Of a stretch of 55,000 nucleotides of DNA, positions 34,173 through 55,000 are shown one piece after another; position 1 is the first letter of the stretch; every line of letters starts with the position of its first letter. Made by a program: the position numbers and the translations under genes. The notes beneath the pieces were generated by a model that saw only the letters and a list, made by a program, of their open reading frames with translations, did no database searches and was not told the origin of the DNA. The stretch comes from Chrysomallon squamiferum (lineage: Eukaryota; Mollusca; Gastropoda; Neomphalida; Peltospiridae), in assembly GCA_012295275.1 (NCBI GenBank), contig CM022669.1, positions 5,502,368 through 5,557,367 of the forward strand, in the 5' to 3' direction.

Positions 34173-34522
34173 GTAGGAATTTGTAATAATAATCATCATC
34201 ATCACCATCATCTTTTTGATTGCAGTTGTTATTAGTACCATCATTATTAAATCAATATTTTAAAAACACAGAATATGTACATATTAAAATTATTACATAC
34301 TGAAACAACAGCGATCACAAAAATGATGAAAAAACATACAGATACATACATATTTACATACATACATACCTGTACATACATACATACATACGAAAAAGGA
34401 ACCTCAGAAAAATGTGTGTAAATATGTATGTATGTATGGGTTCTTGTGTATATGTGTGTATGTTTATATGTTTGTTGTTGTTTTTCTTTTTTATTTATTC
34501 ACTTATTTATTTATTTATGTAT

Positions 34523-34557
<35 letters not shown>

Positions 34558-34623
34558 TTATTTATTCGTTTATTTATCATTATTATTGCTATCATTATTA
34601 AAAGTTTTGGTGGGTTTTTTCAG

Positions 34624-35853
34624 AATGGAGTATGGAAAATGTTCAGGCTTTGCATGTTTCTGATCATTGTGTGCTGTATCAGCTACAGATACATGCTAAG
34701 ATCGTCTAGTAAAATTCTCCCTAAAGTGACGTCAGATCGACAGACAGATTTTATAACTGCTCTGGACGGTTTGAAACTTGACAGCGTAGCTGCTGCTAGA
34801 AATGAACTGCACACCAGTAACATTCGCAAGGGAGGTAACTCTTCCACCAGACCGGTCACGAAAGTGATAACGCCTAAGCGACAGAGATATTTGTTCTACC
34901 TGTGTGGTGGGAAATTACTTGGTTGCGGTGGTTGGGCGGATCGCTTGAAAGGAATCATCATAACATACCTGATGTCGCAGGTAACCAACAGAACGTTTGG
35001 CATCAGTGTGACGCATCCGAAATGTGATCTAACTAGTTACCTAAGACCCAATCGCGTCGATTGGAACATCACGATTTCAGACGACACTTTGAAACGGTAC
35101 AACAACAGCGTGGGTTCTCAAAGAGTGACTGACAATAGACAGTTTTATCACGCTGTACAGACAATGAATTTCGAAGAGTTCTTTCAGAAAGACATAGAAT
35201 ATTTTCAAGCGAATATGGACTATGTGACATTGTTTAAAAACAATTCTCGTTACTGGGCTCACACTTCGTGGATGAGGAACCTGACTAGAAGCAAAATTTA
35301 CAGAAAACTGTTTGACGAGCTGTTTTCTCTCGCTCCTGATCTCCAGGCTGAACTGTCCGCGCTGATGAAGAAGGCCAAACCCACTGATTCGCATCAACTC
35401 GTTTGCTCTCAGATCAGAATGGGACGCAATCCATCCAACCCGCACGATTCCGTCGTCAGAACTGAACGGCTGGTCGATGTTCCTGTAATTTGGCAGTTTT
35501 TAGAAAAATACAGAGATCCCGCAAAATACAGGATCTACGTCACTTCCGATTCCGAAGACATACGGAAAGAAGCACGTTCTCGTTTTGGAAGCATTCTGGT
35601 AGAAAACGAGGGCCCGTCGGTCCACATCGACAAATTCACCGACAGCGACAACGTGTGCGCCGGCATGAGGAAAGTAATCCTTGATCAGCAGATTTTGGCG
35701 CAGTGTGACGTGTTTCTGCTGACAAACAGCGGCCTGGGACGCACGTCTGCCTATTTGAGACAGAAAGAAACAGGCCTCTTTTGTCTGGTGATGCATAATA
35801 TTGTCAAATGTTACCCAAACTCACTCAAAGAACTGTACAATGTTTGTGGTTAG
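34624..35853 (+). CDS. Fucosyltransferase-like type II membrane protein, copy 7
   Basis: Main exon after TTTTTTCAG. The internal Met at 34639 gives 404 aa; with the mini-exon it is 414 aa. Motifs are intact, with the LTNSGLGRT form shared with copy 6. Private changes include LTSYLRP, VPVIWQ and a C-terminal NVCG. It is the only copy whose convergent arrestin neighbour is whole: the stop at 35853 lies about 470 bp from the arrestin stop at 36322. A predicted 5' UTR donor lies at 32732/32733 and a polyadenylation signal at 36248-36253. About four minisatellite units follow the stop. Confidence 0.85.
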   Translation, partial: NGVWKMFRLCMFLIIVCCISYRYMLRSSSKILPKVTSDRQTDFITALDGLKLDSVAAARNELHTSNIRKGGNSSTRPVTKVITPKRQRYLFYLCGGKLLGCGGWADRLKGIIITYLMSQVTNRTFGISVTHPKCDLTSYLRPNRVDWNITISDDTLKRYNNSVGSQRVTDNRQFYHAVQTMNFEEFFQKDIEYFQANMDYVTLFKNNSRYWAHTSWMRNLTRSKIYRKLFDELFSLAPDLQAELSALMKKAKPTDSHQLVCSQIRMGRNPSNPHDSVVRTERLVDVPVIWQFLEKYRDPAKYRIYVTSDSEDIRKEARSRFGSILVENEGPSVHIDKFTDSDNVCAGMRKVILDQQILAQCDVFLLTNSGLGRTSAYLRQKETGLFCLVMHNIVKCYPNSLKELYNVCG

Positions 35854-36050
35854 GTAAAATTTCAAAAAAATGTACTTCGCTCAAAGAAGTGTATAATGTT
35901 TATGGTTAGATAAAAATTCAAAATAATGTGGTTCACTCAAAGAACTGTATTATGTTTATGGTTAGATTAAAATTCAAAATAATGTAGTTCACTCAAAGAA
36001 CTGTATAATGTTTATGGTTAGATAAAACTTCAAAATAATGTATTTCACTC
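35818..36050 (+). repeat. Stop-codon minisatellite after copy 7
   Basis: About four units of the roughly 57-bp repeat that starts in the final codons of the gene. Confidence 0.8.
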
Positions 36051-36321
36051 GAAGAACTCTGTGAAGTTTCCACGTATTCAGGCACACATGCACACACGCT
36101 CGAACTCATAGACACGAAACACTAATGGGAGCAGCTGGAAAACGAAAAGAAAATTAATAGTAATAATGTAACTGATTTTGTATATCTGCTGGACAGATTA
36201 AATAACAAAAAATTTACATTTTATTATATTTTAATCAGTTCTCGAGAAATAAATGTGTGATAACTTATTTTTTAATTCTTCGTTCTTTCTTTATCTTCAG
36301 CCATCTCTTTTCTTCATGTCA

Positions 36322-41759
<5,438 letters not shown>

Positions 41760-41779
41760 TTTCAGAATCAAACGATCTC

Positions 41780-43295
41780 CCTTCTCTTCTCTCTTCTTTC
41801 TATTCTCCTGTTGTTTATCCTTCTTTCTGTCCTGTTCTTCTGTATAACTCTTCTTCTAGTTTTCGTATATTCGTGTATGTATTTTATTTACAGCCATCTC
41901 TTTAACTATCTTTTCCGCTTCTCTTTCGTTTTGTTTTGTTTATCATTCATCCATTTGTCTTTTCTTTTTTTCTCTCTCTTTTATCATTCACCTATTCGTG
42001 TCTTCCTTTTCTTTAGTCTTTCGTTATATCCTGAATTCGTCTTTGTGCCAACAGTTACACTTCTTTTTCGTCATTCTTCTTGTTCTGTCTCTCCATTTTC
42101 GCGTTTTATATCCTCTTTTTTTTTTCTATCACTCTACTTCTAATCGCTTCTTCTTTCTCTATATCTCCTCTCTTCTTTCTCTATATCTCCTCTCTTCTCT
42201 CTGTCTCTCACTTCTGCTATTCGCTCTATCCCAGCTACGGCCTCTAAGTCGACAATTTAAAAGATAATTCACTTTCCATACGAAACAGATTTCTGTAATT
42301 CCATAATTCATTTAACTTTGCACGGACTCGTGCGGCAAACCAGCCAAGCGTTGAATATTAGCAGCGAAAAGAGAAAACTCTGCTGACAGAAATAGGTCAA
42401 ACATAAGCTGTCTCACTTAATTCCACTTCATCACAGAGGATTTTTACACGCGACTGTTATAGTCGTCGTTGTTGTTGTTTCCGTCAGCGTCACCGCCGTT
42501 GTTCACAGCCCGCGTTCGGTGCTATCGATGTCGATGTTTGACTGGCGGTCGTGTGTTGTGGAGAAGAGGATATTACGCGCTGCAGAAAATAACCGCTTTA
42601 TGGTGCACAAATCAATTTTTTTCCTTTCGATGGCAGACCGGAATTTTAATATTGCTCTTATTAAAGTTAATGGCCATGGCCCGAAGCCAATTAGACTCTA
42701 TAATCATAGGAAACGAACACCTGCTGTTCACGGGTCTGCCGTTGTCGTGACGTTTCCTCTGATGTTGATGTCGTGTCGCACATTTGTGTGTGTTGTTATT
42801 GTTGTTGTTGTTGTTATGCGATCGTGTGAACGCTGTTGTTGTTGTGAAAACAGATGTGGCAGTGTAAGTAGTGTTTTACTAATTTGTGATGTTTTTCGCC
42901 ATTATTTGTCAAACTGTTGTTGCTGACGTTGTTGTTTTGGTGGCGTAGCAATTTTAATAAACGTCCAGATTGTCATGCGATCAGTGTTGCTACCATGCTG
43001 TTCATTTTGTTAGTAATTTGTTGACGACGTCGACAATGCTGTTGTTGCTGGTTATGATTTGACAGAACTTGAAGCTGTTCTATGAAATTCTTATAGAAGC
43101 TTTAGTGAGAACTCGGTACCAAGGAGCGATCCCTGAACCTGTTTTTCCTGAAAGCCCATTAATTTCAAAGTACCGTGAAATTATCGAGTGTTTAAAAATC
43201 TTAGAATGCTGTAGTTTCAAAGTAATTTTAAATCAAAAATTTTTTCAAATTATTATGTTGTATACATCCCACAGTAATCTTACAAGACATGAAAA

Positions 43296-43352
<57 letters not shown>

Positions 43353-43804
43353 TAAAAAATTAAAAAATGACATGAACATTTTTAGAAAAAAAAATTTATA
43401 GACGAGAAAAAAATTGTTTTCTGACATGTAGTAAAGTATGAATATTAACGTCATGAATATTAATCTGACATAAAAGAGGAATTTTATAATCATTGGCGGT
43501 TTTTATCATGTTTTTAGTACTGTTTCGAGAGGCATATCAAGAATGTTCAAAGACAGAATCAGACAAATTTATTGGAGTTTAATCTGTGTAAAATCTGCTA
43601 ATTTTAACATTACTAGCCGCGTTTTAATCAGTTTCAGTCAATGGTGGTTGGATGTTTGATGATTCTTAAATTATTTTTTTACTCAGAGATAATTTTTCTA
43701 TACGTTCTGATTTATTTCTGAAGAAATCTTTGTACACATACATGCATACATACATACATACATACACATACACACATACATACATACATACATATATATA
43801 TGTG

Positions 43805-43836
<32 letters not shown>

Positions 43837-43909
43837 TTTATCGTGCTAACTCTCTGTGTATCTATTTTTATCTACTCTCTCTCTGTCTCTATATTCGTTC
43901 TACTTTCTC

Positions 43910-43966
<57 letters not shown>

Positions 43967-45149
43967 TTTCTTTTTTTTTTAACTAAAATCTTTCATCCTT
44001 CAGACAGTCTGTACCTTCCACGTTTATAAAATTTCATTGAATGAATGATTTCCCCGTCCATGGGAAGGTGTACACGCTAGATTTTTTCCTGCTAATCGAA
44101 AAGAACTCGATCTTTTGGAGCGGTGGCTACCTTATCTGTTTGGGTGGTCCTCTTCACTGAATATGATTCAGGTAATTTAAGAGCAACTTAATCTTTTCTT
44201 GCGCAAGTCTTTGAACAAAAGATTTCTTCTTCCTTCCTAACAAAGTTTTAACATTAACAATATCTTGAACAGACATCCAAGACTGTGAAATGAGGTCAAT
44301 GACGTACTTGTGATATATACATTCTTCACAATATCGTGCTTGTACAACAAAAATTAAATCTTCTTCTTTTCTTTGAAGCCAGTAACAAGTACCGTGTTAT
44401 CCACTTCAGACGTAAAACGAAATCACTACGCCTGCATTTTTAACGTGGAAGATAACAGAAATACTTGCAGTAAGCTGAGCATTGTTTATTTGTCAATTTT
44501 AAATTTACGTGAGGATAAAACGTAATTTTCTTTGAGATATTTCTCAGTTTTTTATTTTTTATTTTTTTTTTTTTTTATTTTACTATATTCATAATGTTTC
44601 AGCCTTTCTGGTTATGATCAATGATTTCTAACTGTTAAAAACATTCAACACGGTTTCACTGAAATCACAGTTTACATACAAACTGATACGTAGACTCAAT
44701 TAAACAGGATTCATTCATACTCGGTCGCTGATAAATAAATTTAATTCATGTTTCACGTTTAGTTAATCGTCTGTAGATGAAAGACAAGATGTCCGTTCCT
44801 TTTCTACTTGTTATGCATAGAGCGCAACGTCACGTATTGATAATCAATAATATTTCTTCAAAAATGTGTCTGAAGTACGAGAATTCCTTTCTGTTTGTCA
44901 CGCACACACAACACCATATAGAGATACAGAAACACACATACACACATGCACACACATACATACATACATACATACATACATACATAGAGAGAGAGAGAGA
45001 GGGGGGGAGTGAGAGAGAGAGAGACAGAGAGAGAGAGAAAGAGAGAGAGAGAAGGAAAGTTGATGGTCAGATTGACAGACAACTTAATAAACAGAGAGAT
45101 TAACAGACAGATTCAGGATGACCATCTGATATAGATATATATATATAGA

Positions 45150-45182
<33 letters not shown>

Positions 45183-45330
45183 TTGGGACAGTGGGAGGGG
45201 ACATTAGGATACTCACTCGTGCACGTGTAAAATAATAAAAACACACACAAACAATATAAAACGTAGTTTATTTACACTTTGTACAAATAGATAGCGACGT
45301 ATACACAGCCTATATATATTTTGCTTGTCA
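41780..45330. other. Intergenic stretch, no gene recognised
   Basis: Homology to the array units ends just upstream of arrestin exon 1 near 41790. It is followed by a CT-rich stretch (41780-42220), a TTG-rich stretch (42460-43060), a poly-A and TA run (43292-43346), a CATA/TA run (43737-43835), a CT repeat (43860-43961) and GA runs near 44988-45050 and 45150-45177. Open frames at 42519-42926 and 43069-43401 match no family I know and have no splice context. Confidence 0.5.
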
Positions 45331-45333
45331 TAT

Positions 45334-48594
<3,261 letters not shown>

Positions 48595-48599
48595 CTGAA

Positions 48600-50621
48600 A
48601 AAAAAATATGTATATATATGTTGGTGTCTGTTTTTATTTATTTTTATTTATTTATTTATTTATTTATTTATTTTTTTTTGTTGTTGTTTATATTCTAAAG
48701 GTACTGATGGATCCACAGCATGTTTTTGTAGTCTCAAGAACGCTTTCTAATGTTGGCAATTATTACGAACGACAAACAACAAACAACAACAACATTAAAC
48801 AATAATCATAATAATAACAATAACAAAAATAATAATAGCAATAATAACTTCTATAATAATAATAATATTGTTATAGATAATAAAATATAAGAAAACTGTA
48901 ATATATACTGTTAATAAAGTATGATGATGATTATGATAATAACTGTAACGAGTATGATAATAGTGGTGAATGTGTCGATGATGAAGATAATGATGATGGT
49001 GATGATGATGACAACGACGACGATATAGTATATCCTCGTATTATTTCCAGATATATTAAGAACGGTGTATATTTCGGAAATACTGATGAAGACCAATGTC
49101 CTAGGGGCATTTGAATTCTATTTCTTGCATTAATAAAAAAAAAAAAAATTTTTTTTTAAATTTTATTGAATGTAGAATTGCTTCCAATAAAATGTAATCG
49201 TAATCCTAAGTCTAGAAACAATGTCGCTTTCCAGCGTTCGCAGTCATTCATCATTACCGCTTTAGGCGTCCGTTTTATTCTTTGTAGTCGTAAAGTCGAT
49301 GCCGTTGGAAATTGTTTTAACGTCAGAGTGTTTCTTTGAATGTTAATGTGTTGTATGTATTTTTGTATGTGTGTGTGTGTATTTGTATGTGTACCTATGT
49401 GTATATATATATATATATATATATCCTATATATATATATATCCTATGTACAGAGATGAAGAGAGATGCAGAGAGATAGACAGATAGAAAGAGAGAGAGAC
49501 AGAAAGAGAGACAAAGAGGCAGAGAGACATAGAGAGAGAGGGGGGGGCTTTCCTTGTTTGATGATAATCAAACGATTATAAGCAAGTATTTCTTTCTCGA
49601 CTCAGATCATATAGATAGATAGATAGAAAGAAATCATAAATGAATAAACGAAGAACGTGTATATATGAATGTATGAATGTATGTATGTACTGTATGTGTG
49701 TATGTATATATATATATATATATATGCTTAAATTCAATTTCCATTCATGCTAAAGAGATGTTATCAACAATTCACGGCCACTAGACAATCTAGTGACGGA
49801 CGGACAACATCTGGATGAAGGGATAATCGATACTGGTTCGTCCATTTAGACAGGTTTCCCACAATGAAGAATCTCACAATTCAGACGTTACACGAAATTC
49901 TTTCCAGCTAAACACAAAAGCGTCATCAATTACCACTAGTTCCGGTTACAACGTGTCATTTCTTCCCCGACAGCCGCCATATTAGTAATTAGTTTTCCAT
50001 CAAAAATATCCGTTACTGTTTGTTTTGACGTTGAAATACACGTTGTGTAGTAAATAAATAATGGTTTACATAACTGTTGTTTACATATTAATTATAGGTA
50101 AGGTTACCACAATGGGGAAAAAAAAAGAAGAAGAAGGAAAAAAAATATATAACCAATGCCTTAACTGTCTTATGAATGAACTTCTATACAGATTAATGTC
50201 AGTAATACATTGAAATAAAGAAATAAATAAATAATAATAATAACAATTATAATAATTATAAAGATGATTTGACATATAATAAATAAATAAGAACAAATAA
50301 CAAAATAAATAAATGAATAATATGCACAATTATTATAAACAAACGAACGAATGTAATGAATGAACTGAAAAATGTATTATTATGAATAAACAAATACGAC
50401 AAAGTTAACAAACAGAGACAAAAACTGCTCAGGAAAAAAAAAAAAAAAATGAAATAACATCTGAAAAATAAGGAAAATGTATAGAACAAAATAACGTATT
50501 ATTACACTGATAGTAGATAATTGTATTATTTATTAATAGTTGCAAGTCCTATATGTGGTGATATTTTATTTTAAATTTTATTATGAACTGTTTGAAGGAC
50601 AATTGAATAGTAATATTAACC

Positions 50622-50677
<56 letters not shown>

Positions 50678-50950
50678 TAAATATAAGAAAGCCAAAAATG
50701 GCGAAATCCAAAGATCGGTGTGATTCACAACTCAGTAATTACTTTCGGCTATTGAACTGTTTCAAGGTTGCTTCGTAGGACAGAGACGTAGTCCACTCTC
50801 AGAGTCCGAACTAATCAATGCCATACGGTCAGCAGCATCGCGCACTTGTAACGTCATGATTGGACATTGTTCTCCTGAGACAGAGCATTCATGAACATTG
50901 TCTGTGTGCAGAGTCTAGTCAGACGTACTTAGAACGGAGAATATTAATGC
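48600..50950. other. Upstream of protease exons, no gene recognised
   Basis: Holds TTTA repeats (48635-48672), AAT-rich stretches, TA runs near 49405-49440 and 49705-49725, GA-rich sequence (49450-49545) and an AAT repeat at 50625-50672. A protease signal-peptide exon would be expected on the minus strand here or further right, but none is recognisable. Confidence 0.5.
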
Positions 50951-50955
50951 CTAAA

Positions 50956-51310
50956 TACATACATGCATACATACATGCATACATACATACACATACATAC
51001 ATACATTACACTGCATGCATACATACATACATATATAAATACATACATACATATATATATTCATACATACATACATACATATACATATATACACACATAA
51101 ATACATTACATTGCATACATACATATATACATATATTATATTGCATATATACATACATATATTATATTGCATATATACATACATATATACATACATACAT
51201 ACATTCATACATATTTACATTACATTGCATAATTACATACATACATACATAACATTGCATACATACATAAATACATACAAACACACATTGTATTGCATAC
51301 ATACATATTC
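50956..51310. repeat. (ATAC)n microsatellite
   Basis: About 350 bp of CATA units with interspersed ATTGCATA motifs, giving poly-Tyr/Ile/His open frames that are not genes. Confidence 0.9.
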
Positions 51311-51359
51311 ATTCTTAAATACATTCATACGTGTATCTATCCAATCTGTTTTTCTGTAA

Positions 51360-52690
51360 GATAAAAACACGGATATTAAAAAAAAAGACGAGATTTTTGA
51401 ACGCAGTTGTCAGATGTATTCACTTTTAGTACAACAGGATCGAAGACGTCGCGTTCGATTTGTCGTCGTGTGTGAAGTGCTCGGTGACATCGTCATTGCC
51501 GTGTTCCACGTCGTTGCGACATACATCAGAACTAGAGGAAAATGTTCACGTTGGTTCCAAGGTTGACGGTGTCACGTAGTGGTCATACTGACACATTTTT
51601 AAACGCCAACAACAGAATGTCCTGCTCCACCTATACACATCAGTGTGTTTTTATTTAAAATTACTTTACAAATAATTCTAAATAGCAAAATACTTCTACA
51701 TTATAAAATAATTCTACATAACAAACACGTCCACATTACAAACACGTCTAAATAACAAAATTCTACATAATAAACTACTTCTACATAACAAACTATTTCC
51801 AAATAACAAACGACCTCTACATAACAAACTAATACTACTTATAATAAACTTCTGTTAATATGTGATAAATAATAAAAACATATCTATACAAATTTTTAGA
51901 TTAATCTGATGTGCTCAACCAAGCAATATGTTCACATATATTCACGCACACGCCAAGATGCACGCACAGATTCACGCTCACGCCACAGTGCACTCATCCA
52001 CACCTCCCACAAACCAATTTATTGTATAATAATAGTGGAAATATAACGTCAGTTGACAGCAAATAAATTAATCCTTTCTCTCCCACTTCGCTAACTGAAC
52101 ATGTTAATTACAGTACGTTGTCATGGAGACTATGACGTCGCTCATCAGTGTCTCGTTTTCGTTAACTTTCTGAAGGATCCATCTTGAGAATGGAGACGGT
52201 TAATTTCCTACAGTGTTAGAAGCCAGATCGTTTCTTCACGCCTTGAGAATGAAGCTAATTTCCTAATTAATAGAAATGAGATCTTTTCTACACGAAAATA
52301 GCTAATTTTCTAAATGTTAGAAACGAGAGCTTTTCTTCTCGTGGATACCTGCACGCAATTAACTTTACTTTGTCAGTGTTTGGTGTGATAATAGTTTATT
52401 TATTTTTGTTTAAGTATTTATAGCATACGTACTCCACCCTCTGTCATTTCCAGCTCTTTCGTCTCATTTGAGTACTTCTCACAGCTGAACAAACAGGACT
52501 GTGTCCACTACGTAATGCCAGAATGATGTGGTTTGTAACACAGTGTGTGTGGAAGTAGGTATTGGTGGCGAAGTGACGTCAGGATGTGAACGTGTAAAGA
52601 CGTCGTTTAGATCATCCCCGGACCTGACCATCTGAAATTTACCTTTGTAAACACTGTCGACCAGTTCACAGGTAGCTGTTGCTGATTCGT
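51360..52690. other. Non-coding stretch, no gene recognised
   Basis: Mixed sequence with a loose ACAAAC/CTACAT repetition (51660-51850) and no exon-like open frame. Confidence 0.5.
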
Positions 52691-52692
52691 TC

Positions 52693-52849
<157 letters not shown>

Positions 52850-55000
52850 CCTATGTGTGTGTTTTGGGGCGGGTTTTATATGGTATAAAACTGAGGTATA
52901 TATATTGTACACACACAACCACACACACACACAGACACACACACACACACGCACACAGACACACACACAGTTTGAATATGTGTAACTATGTATGTAAATA
53001 TGTATGTATGTCTGTATGTCTGGCTTGTTGTCTGTCTGTATTACTGATATGTATTATGTATGTATATTGTTGTGTATGTATACACACACACACACACACA
53101 CACGTGTTTGTGAGCATTATTTCGGGTCAGCAGAGAAAAATACGACACAGAAATTAAAATATTAATATCGTACGAGTATGAGCATTTGTTTGCGTATAGA
53201 TATGTTTATAGAGACGAGTACTTGAGAGGTGGTTTGTTATTTGAACCTTTTTAAACGGCAGACTAAATAATCTTTTCTTGAAAGTATATAAAACCATTAC
53301 AAACACAAGATGATAAGATGTTTTATACGTTTCAACAAGTTAACATTGTCACCACTGCCGATTGATTTGGTAAACGGAACCCATACACACATGTTCCGTG
53401 TGATAATGGAATAATAGTACAATACACACACTTGTTACAGGTGTAACATATAACGTTTATTTTGCAGGGTTCGAGAGCTGCGCTGTTTGTTGTTTGTGTC
53501 GCTCGCTATTTCTGTAAAAACCAGTCGATCTGCAACCGGACATGAAGGGCACGTGAGCGGCCATTAAAAACCTCCGTCTGTTTACCAGCGATTGGCTAGT
53601 GTATTGATCACGTGACAGACGGTTTTTTTTTTTTTTTTTTCTTATTAGTTCCTGTTTGTTTGAACGGCGGAGTTGACGATGTGTAGGTCATTGTCAGGCT
53701 TGCTGTGACCCTGCGATAAACAAAAACAACGTGGACGTCTCGCACCTCGTTCTGATTAAACTGCGCTGTTTGCTGCGGAGATGGCGCCTGCAGATGAAGT
53801 ACACCGAGCAGACGACACATGTGACACAAAACCGCCAACTGTTGACAAAATGTGGACATTCACATGTCGACAAAATGAGACATTTCAAGACCAGTGTCAA
53901 ACTATAAATGGCCGTGATAGATTCCTTCAATGTCAACTGCATGCTGTCTTTTAAATTTTTGTAATGTTAGATTTTTAATTTCATCAGTACATATGCATAC
54001 ACATATACACATATATACACATAAATATACAGACGCATTTACGTATTATTACATTATTTACTTATTCTTTTCATTTTTGTTTTAAATGAAGAAGCCGTAA
54101 CATCATCAGTTGCAGTAGTAATAGCAGTAGTAGTGATATTAGTAATAGTAGTAATAGTAATAGAAGTAGTAGTAGTTGTAGTAGTAATATTATAGTAGTA
54201 TAAGTAGTAGTAACAGTATAAGTAATCGATTTGGTAGAGACGGTGTAGCAGAAGTAGTAACAGTAGCAGCAATAGTAATGGCAGTAGTAGTTGTTGTAGT
54301 TGAAGTAGTTGCAGTTATGACAGTAGCATAAGTAGTCTAAGAGGCAGTAATGAGAATGCTAACAGCAGCAGGAACTTTACTTGTACAAACGCTGATGATG
54401 ATTGTGGTTGTTGATGGGGCACATTAACCCTTCGGCTGGTAAAGGCTGTAGCTCTAGGTTTTCAATTATTTCAGTTTGAGACAAACATTTTCAAAGTGGT
54501 CAGCCAAGGCCAGGGAAGTTGACATTTGCATTTATTTGACTCTATGAGGGTAATTTCTGATGACGCTCTCTTTAGCAATGTTTTGAAAATACAGCTGTTA
54601 CTCCAAACTGCTGTCATATTAAGGATCTCAGCAGTGAAAAATTAAACAGAGATTTTCGTTTTTTCTGCCTTGATGTGACAGAAGCACAATTAAATCACTG
54701 TTACAGAAATTGTTGGGCTTCAGTCTCTTGCGAATCTTTTCACACACTTAAGAAAAGTGTTACGCTGGAAGATGAGTCATTTCTGTTTAAAGATTTCTTT
54801 CTTTCTTTCTCTTTTCTTTTCTTCTTCTTCTTTTCTTTCTCCTTTTCTTTTATCTGCTTAATTGGTGTTTTTTGTCTGATGGGTTTTTGATCTTTCATAT
54901 AACAGTAGTAATAACATTGTAACTGTAACAAGAACAAACGACAGCAGAAATAACAGTAACAACAACAACAACAGCAACAATATTAATTATTGCAATAATA
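52850..55000. other. Right end, no gene recognised
   Basis: Contains CA and GTAT repeats (52905-53100), a T run (53622-53640), an AGT tract (about 54110-54350), a stretch at 54420-54780 of higher complexity with no recognised coding content, and a CTTT-rich run (54800-54850). Confidence 0.5.

Noticed and set aside
42519-42926. 135-aa plus-strand open frame
   Set aside because: No family resemblance, a Val-rich end from a GTT repeat, and no conserved splice context.
43069-43401. 110-aa plus-strand open frame with a non-repetitive start
   Set aside because: Part of it looks protein-like, but it runs into poly-Lys and Ile-Tyr repeats and has no recognisable domain; kept only as an unsupported possibility.
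53608-53942. Minus-strand Cys-rich open frames at 53.6-53.9 kb as a missing protease signal exon
   Set aside because: The hydrophobic stretch is not signal-peptide-like, and no donor in the required phase with matching pro-region sequence is seen.

Overview
Eukaryotic nuclear DNA from an animal, most likely a mollusc (a gastropod or a similar lophotrochozoan). It is AT-rich and full of microsatellites. Its genes have GT-AG introns, animal-type protein families (arrestin-domain adaptor, trypsin-fold protease, type II Golgi-like glycosyltransferases) and AATAAA signals. There are no bacterial operons, CRISPR arrays, rRNA genes or intact viral elements. The clade is inferred from general character, not from a diagnostic marker.

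Layout. (1) 1-2084: left flank of simple repeats with no gene recognised. (2) About 2085-36300: a tandem array of seven plus-strand genes for one fucosyltransferase-like type II membrane protein (main exons 4318-5547, 8819-10048, 12533-13759, 16802-18028, 23012-24241, 29218-30447, 34624-35853). Each main exon is about 1.2 kb and open throughout. Six copies also have an upstream mini-exon carrying an ATG in frame with the main exon. The introns are mostly degenerate (AGT)n/(AAT)n repeats. (3) 41759-36322, minus strand: an intact seven-exon arrestin-domain (ARRDC/alpha-arrestin) gene ending in a PPTY tail, converging on the last fucosyltransferase copy. (4) 42-45.3 kb: no gene recognised. (5) 48594-45334, minus strand: five exons of a trypsin-fold serine protease with a complete catalytic triad; its signal-peptide exon was not found. 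(6) 48.6-55 kb: microsatellites and non-coding sequence.

The main observation is the structure of the array. The duplicated unit was not the fucosyltransferase alone but fucosyltransferase plus its tail-to-tail arrestin neighbour. Every other unit still carries minus-strand relics of arrestin exon 1 (before each fucosyltransferase) and exon 7 (after each one), in four cases also exon 6, while exons 2-5 are missing. Some relics keep an open frame and splice sites. Exon 1 and exon 7 share phase 1, so several units could still encode a short protein made of the arrestin N-terminal strands plus a PPxY tail. The fucosyltransferase copies are nearly identical in the C-terminal half and vary in the stem and mid regions, which suggests gene conversion. 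Function is assigned from motifs only; no database search was possible.
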